From Planctomycetota bacterium (lineage in GTDB: Bacteria; Planctomycetota; Phycisphaerae; SM23-33): a stretch of DNA of 34,376 nt. Shown in pieces: positions 33,581-34,376 of this stretch. The stretch covers positions 1-34,376 of the forward strand of contig JACRIL010000185.1 in NCBI GenBank assembly GCA_016235825.1. The letters are read 5' to 3'. The notes beneath the pieces are model-generated. The model was given only the letters and a program-made list of their open reading frames with translations, did no database searches and was not told where the DNA came from. The position numbers and the translations under genes are program-made. Each line of letters opens with the position of its first letter. Within the stretch, counting starts at the first letter, position 1.

Positions 33581-34046
33581 CCGCTGTGTCGTGCAGTTTT
33601 TCGTTCATTGGCCGTGTTTGTGCGGCCAAATACTCTTGCATGCAACATCATGCTCTTTCTTAGATGCTCAAGAAGACAGGTGGCGGCCTCCTCGCCATTT
33701 GGCATTCCCGATCTTTTCAGTAAAATTGTCATGAACGTTTTCATGGTATTGGTAATGCTATGCCTCGTCAATGGAATTTCCAACCTGTCTGTAATCTTTC
33801 GTATATTGGAAAGTGGATTTTAGCCATTTTGTGGGTGTCGATCCGTTGAAAAAGCAGATGTGAATAAGGCCAGGAAGCAGATTGCGGGGCGATATGCCCG
33901 GCATGCAAGTACTCGTCAGGGACTCTACTTTTCGGCCTTTGTTTTGGCGTCGATTCTGACAGTGGGAACGGTTTCGCCGGCCTTTACGGCGCCGGCATAT
34001 TTGCAATTACAGGCATGTCGACTTTCAGGTCGGCAAGCTCCGCCTT
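33581..34046. promoter_or_regulatory. Gap upstream of pntA with several palindromes
   Basis: This 466-base stretch has no convincing gene and is more AT-rich than its neighbours. A stem TTGGCCG/CGGCCAA with 8-nt loop (33608-33629) lies in the pntA 5' leader. A perfect 10-bp palindrome TTGCATGCAA is at 33636-33645, and a dyad CATGAA-N4-TTCATG at 33730-33745. These may be operators of pntAB. No confident -35/-10 pair was found on the minus strand. Near 33978-34000 a GCCGGC-N9-GCCGGC hairpin may end the minus-strand gene at the window edge. Confidence 0.4.
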
Positions 34047-34376
34047 TTATGGATTTTCCGGCAGAAGCCCCTTCTCCCGGAGAGCATCCTTCTGCTTTTC
34101 GACGATTTTCGCCTGTTCAGCCGGCTGGGCCTTCATGAAGGCCTCGATCTGGGCCGGGCTGAGGGTTTTGATGACGGCCGCGACTTGCCGGGCCTTCGCC
34201 GCAAGCTCCGCCCGCTTCTGCGGGTCCATGCTTATCAGTTCGTCATAGCCGGCCAGCAATTCCTGCTGCCGCTGCGGCGAGGTGTTCAGGAACGCCAGGG
34301 CGTCGTGCCGGCAGGACGCCGGCCGGGCGGAAGGCAGCTGCTGCGATTGGCTGCGCTTTTGCTCCAGCGCCGAGGC
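34047..34376 (-). CDS. Hypothetical helical protein, partial at window edge
   Basis: An open frame enters from the right edge and gives at least 109 residues before TAA at 34047-34049; the N-terminus is outside the window. It is Ala/Gln/Lys/Glu-rich and appears fully helical, with repeated 'SPQRQQELLAGYDEL', 'MDPQKRAELAAKARQ', 'LSPAQIEAFMKAQPAEQAK' segments, each a helix led by Ser/Met-Pro. This resembles secreted helical-repeat proteins of unknown role (DUF3106-like composition), but no family is firmly recognised. Codon use matches the neighbours, so it is likely real. Confidence 0.6.
   Translation of the reverse strand, partial: ASALEQKRSQSQQLPSARPASCRHDALAFLNTSPQRQQELLAGYDELISMDPQKRAELAAKARQVAAVIKTLSPAQIEAFMKAQPAEQAKIVEKQKDALREKGLLPENP

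Noticed and set aside
33860-34138. Plus-strand open frame of 92 codons with a signal-peptide-like N-terminus
   Set aside because: It starts at a GTG without a ribosome site and its second half overlaps the better-supported minus-strand gene at the window edge in antisense. The hydrophobic stretch may be chance.
1-34376. CRISPR arrays, tRNA or rRNA genes
   Set aside because: No regularly spaced repeats and no tRNA or rRNA signatures were seen on either strand.

Overview
The window looks like chromosomal DNA of a strictly or facultatively anaerobic member of the Planctomycetota (Phycisphaerae-like) or a close relative. The reasons are the GC-rich coding sequence, the secreted proteins that join a prenyltransferase-like alpha/alpha toroid to DUF4159 domains, the small 'DWQRA...PDEKAYL' module, and the mix of polysaccharide hydrolases with an Nqr-based quinone respiratory chain. 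Taxonomy is an inference from gene content; no rRNA or tRNA gene is visible.

Bases 1-10557 form a secreted-protein and carbohydrate region. It starts with a multi-branched inverted-repeat structure followed by a T-run. Directly after it lies a glycoside hydrolase that has lost its N-terminal half. Next come two tandem paralogues (toroid plus two DUF4159 copies), a secreted SGNH-hydrolase-like protein that shares a duplicated module with the tail of the second paralogue, and a GH20-type hexosaminidase-like protein.

Bases 10634-19386 form a sensing and respiration region. A PhnD-like membrane-anchored binding protein, a sensor histidine kinase and an NtrC-type sigma-54 activator overlap in one operon. 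A near-perfect -24/-12 promoter (14677-14692) follows in the next intergenic gap. It leads into a three-subunit complex iron-sulfur molybdoenzyme: a Tat ferredoxin-type FeS subunit, an NrfD/PsrC membrane subunit and a Tat molybdopterin catalytic subunit. The layout recalls the binding-protein/kinase/sigma-54-activator systems (AioXSR type) that switch on oxyanion-respiring or oxidising molybdoenzymes. The substrate is unknown; arsenic oxyanions, polysulfide, thiosulfate and tetrathionate are all possible.

Bases 19595-30485 form one long, tightly overlapping operon. It encodes a polyprenyl diphosphate synthase, a complete six-subunit Na+-translocating NADH:quinone oxidoreductase (nqrABCDEF), a ferritin-like protein, a second histidine kinase with a stand-alone receiver, a truncated moeA remnant, a MenA/UbiA prenyltransferase and a MobB-MobA fusion. 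The operon therefore combines quinone tail synthesis, quinone head prenylation, the quinone reductase and molybdenum-cofactor maturation, which together would feed the upstream molybdoenzyme. The strongest novelty is the NqrA-type subunit, which carries two complete CxxCxxCxxxCP [4Fe-4S] motifs at the place where ordinary NqrA has none, so it looks like an RnfC/NqrA intermediate. The NqrD subunit also has an unusual Cys-rich N-terminal extension.

Bases 30512-33580 (minus strand) carry pntB and pntA, the proton-translocating NAD(P) transhydrogenase. A gap with several palindromes follows, and the window ends inside an unrecognised minus-strand gene. Few intrinsic terminators with a T-tract are visible anywhere.
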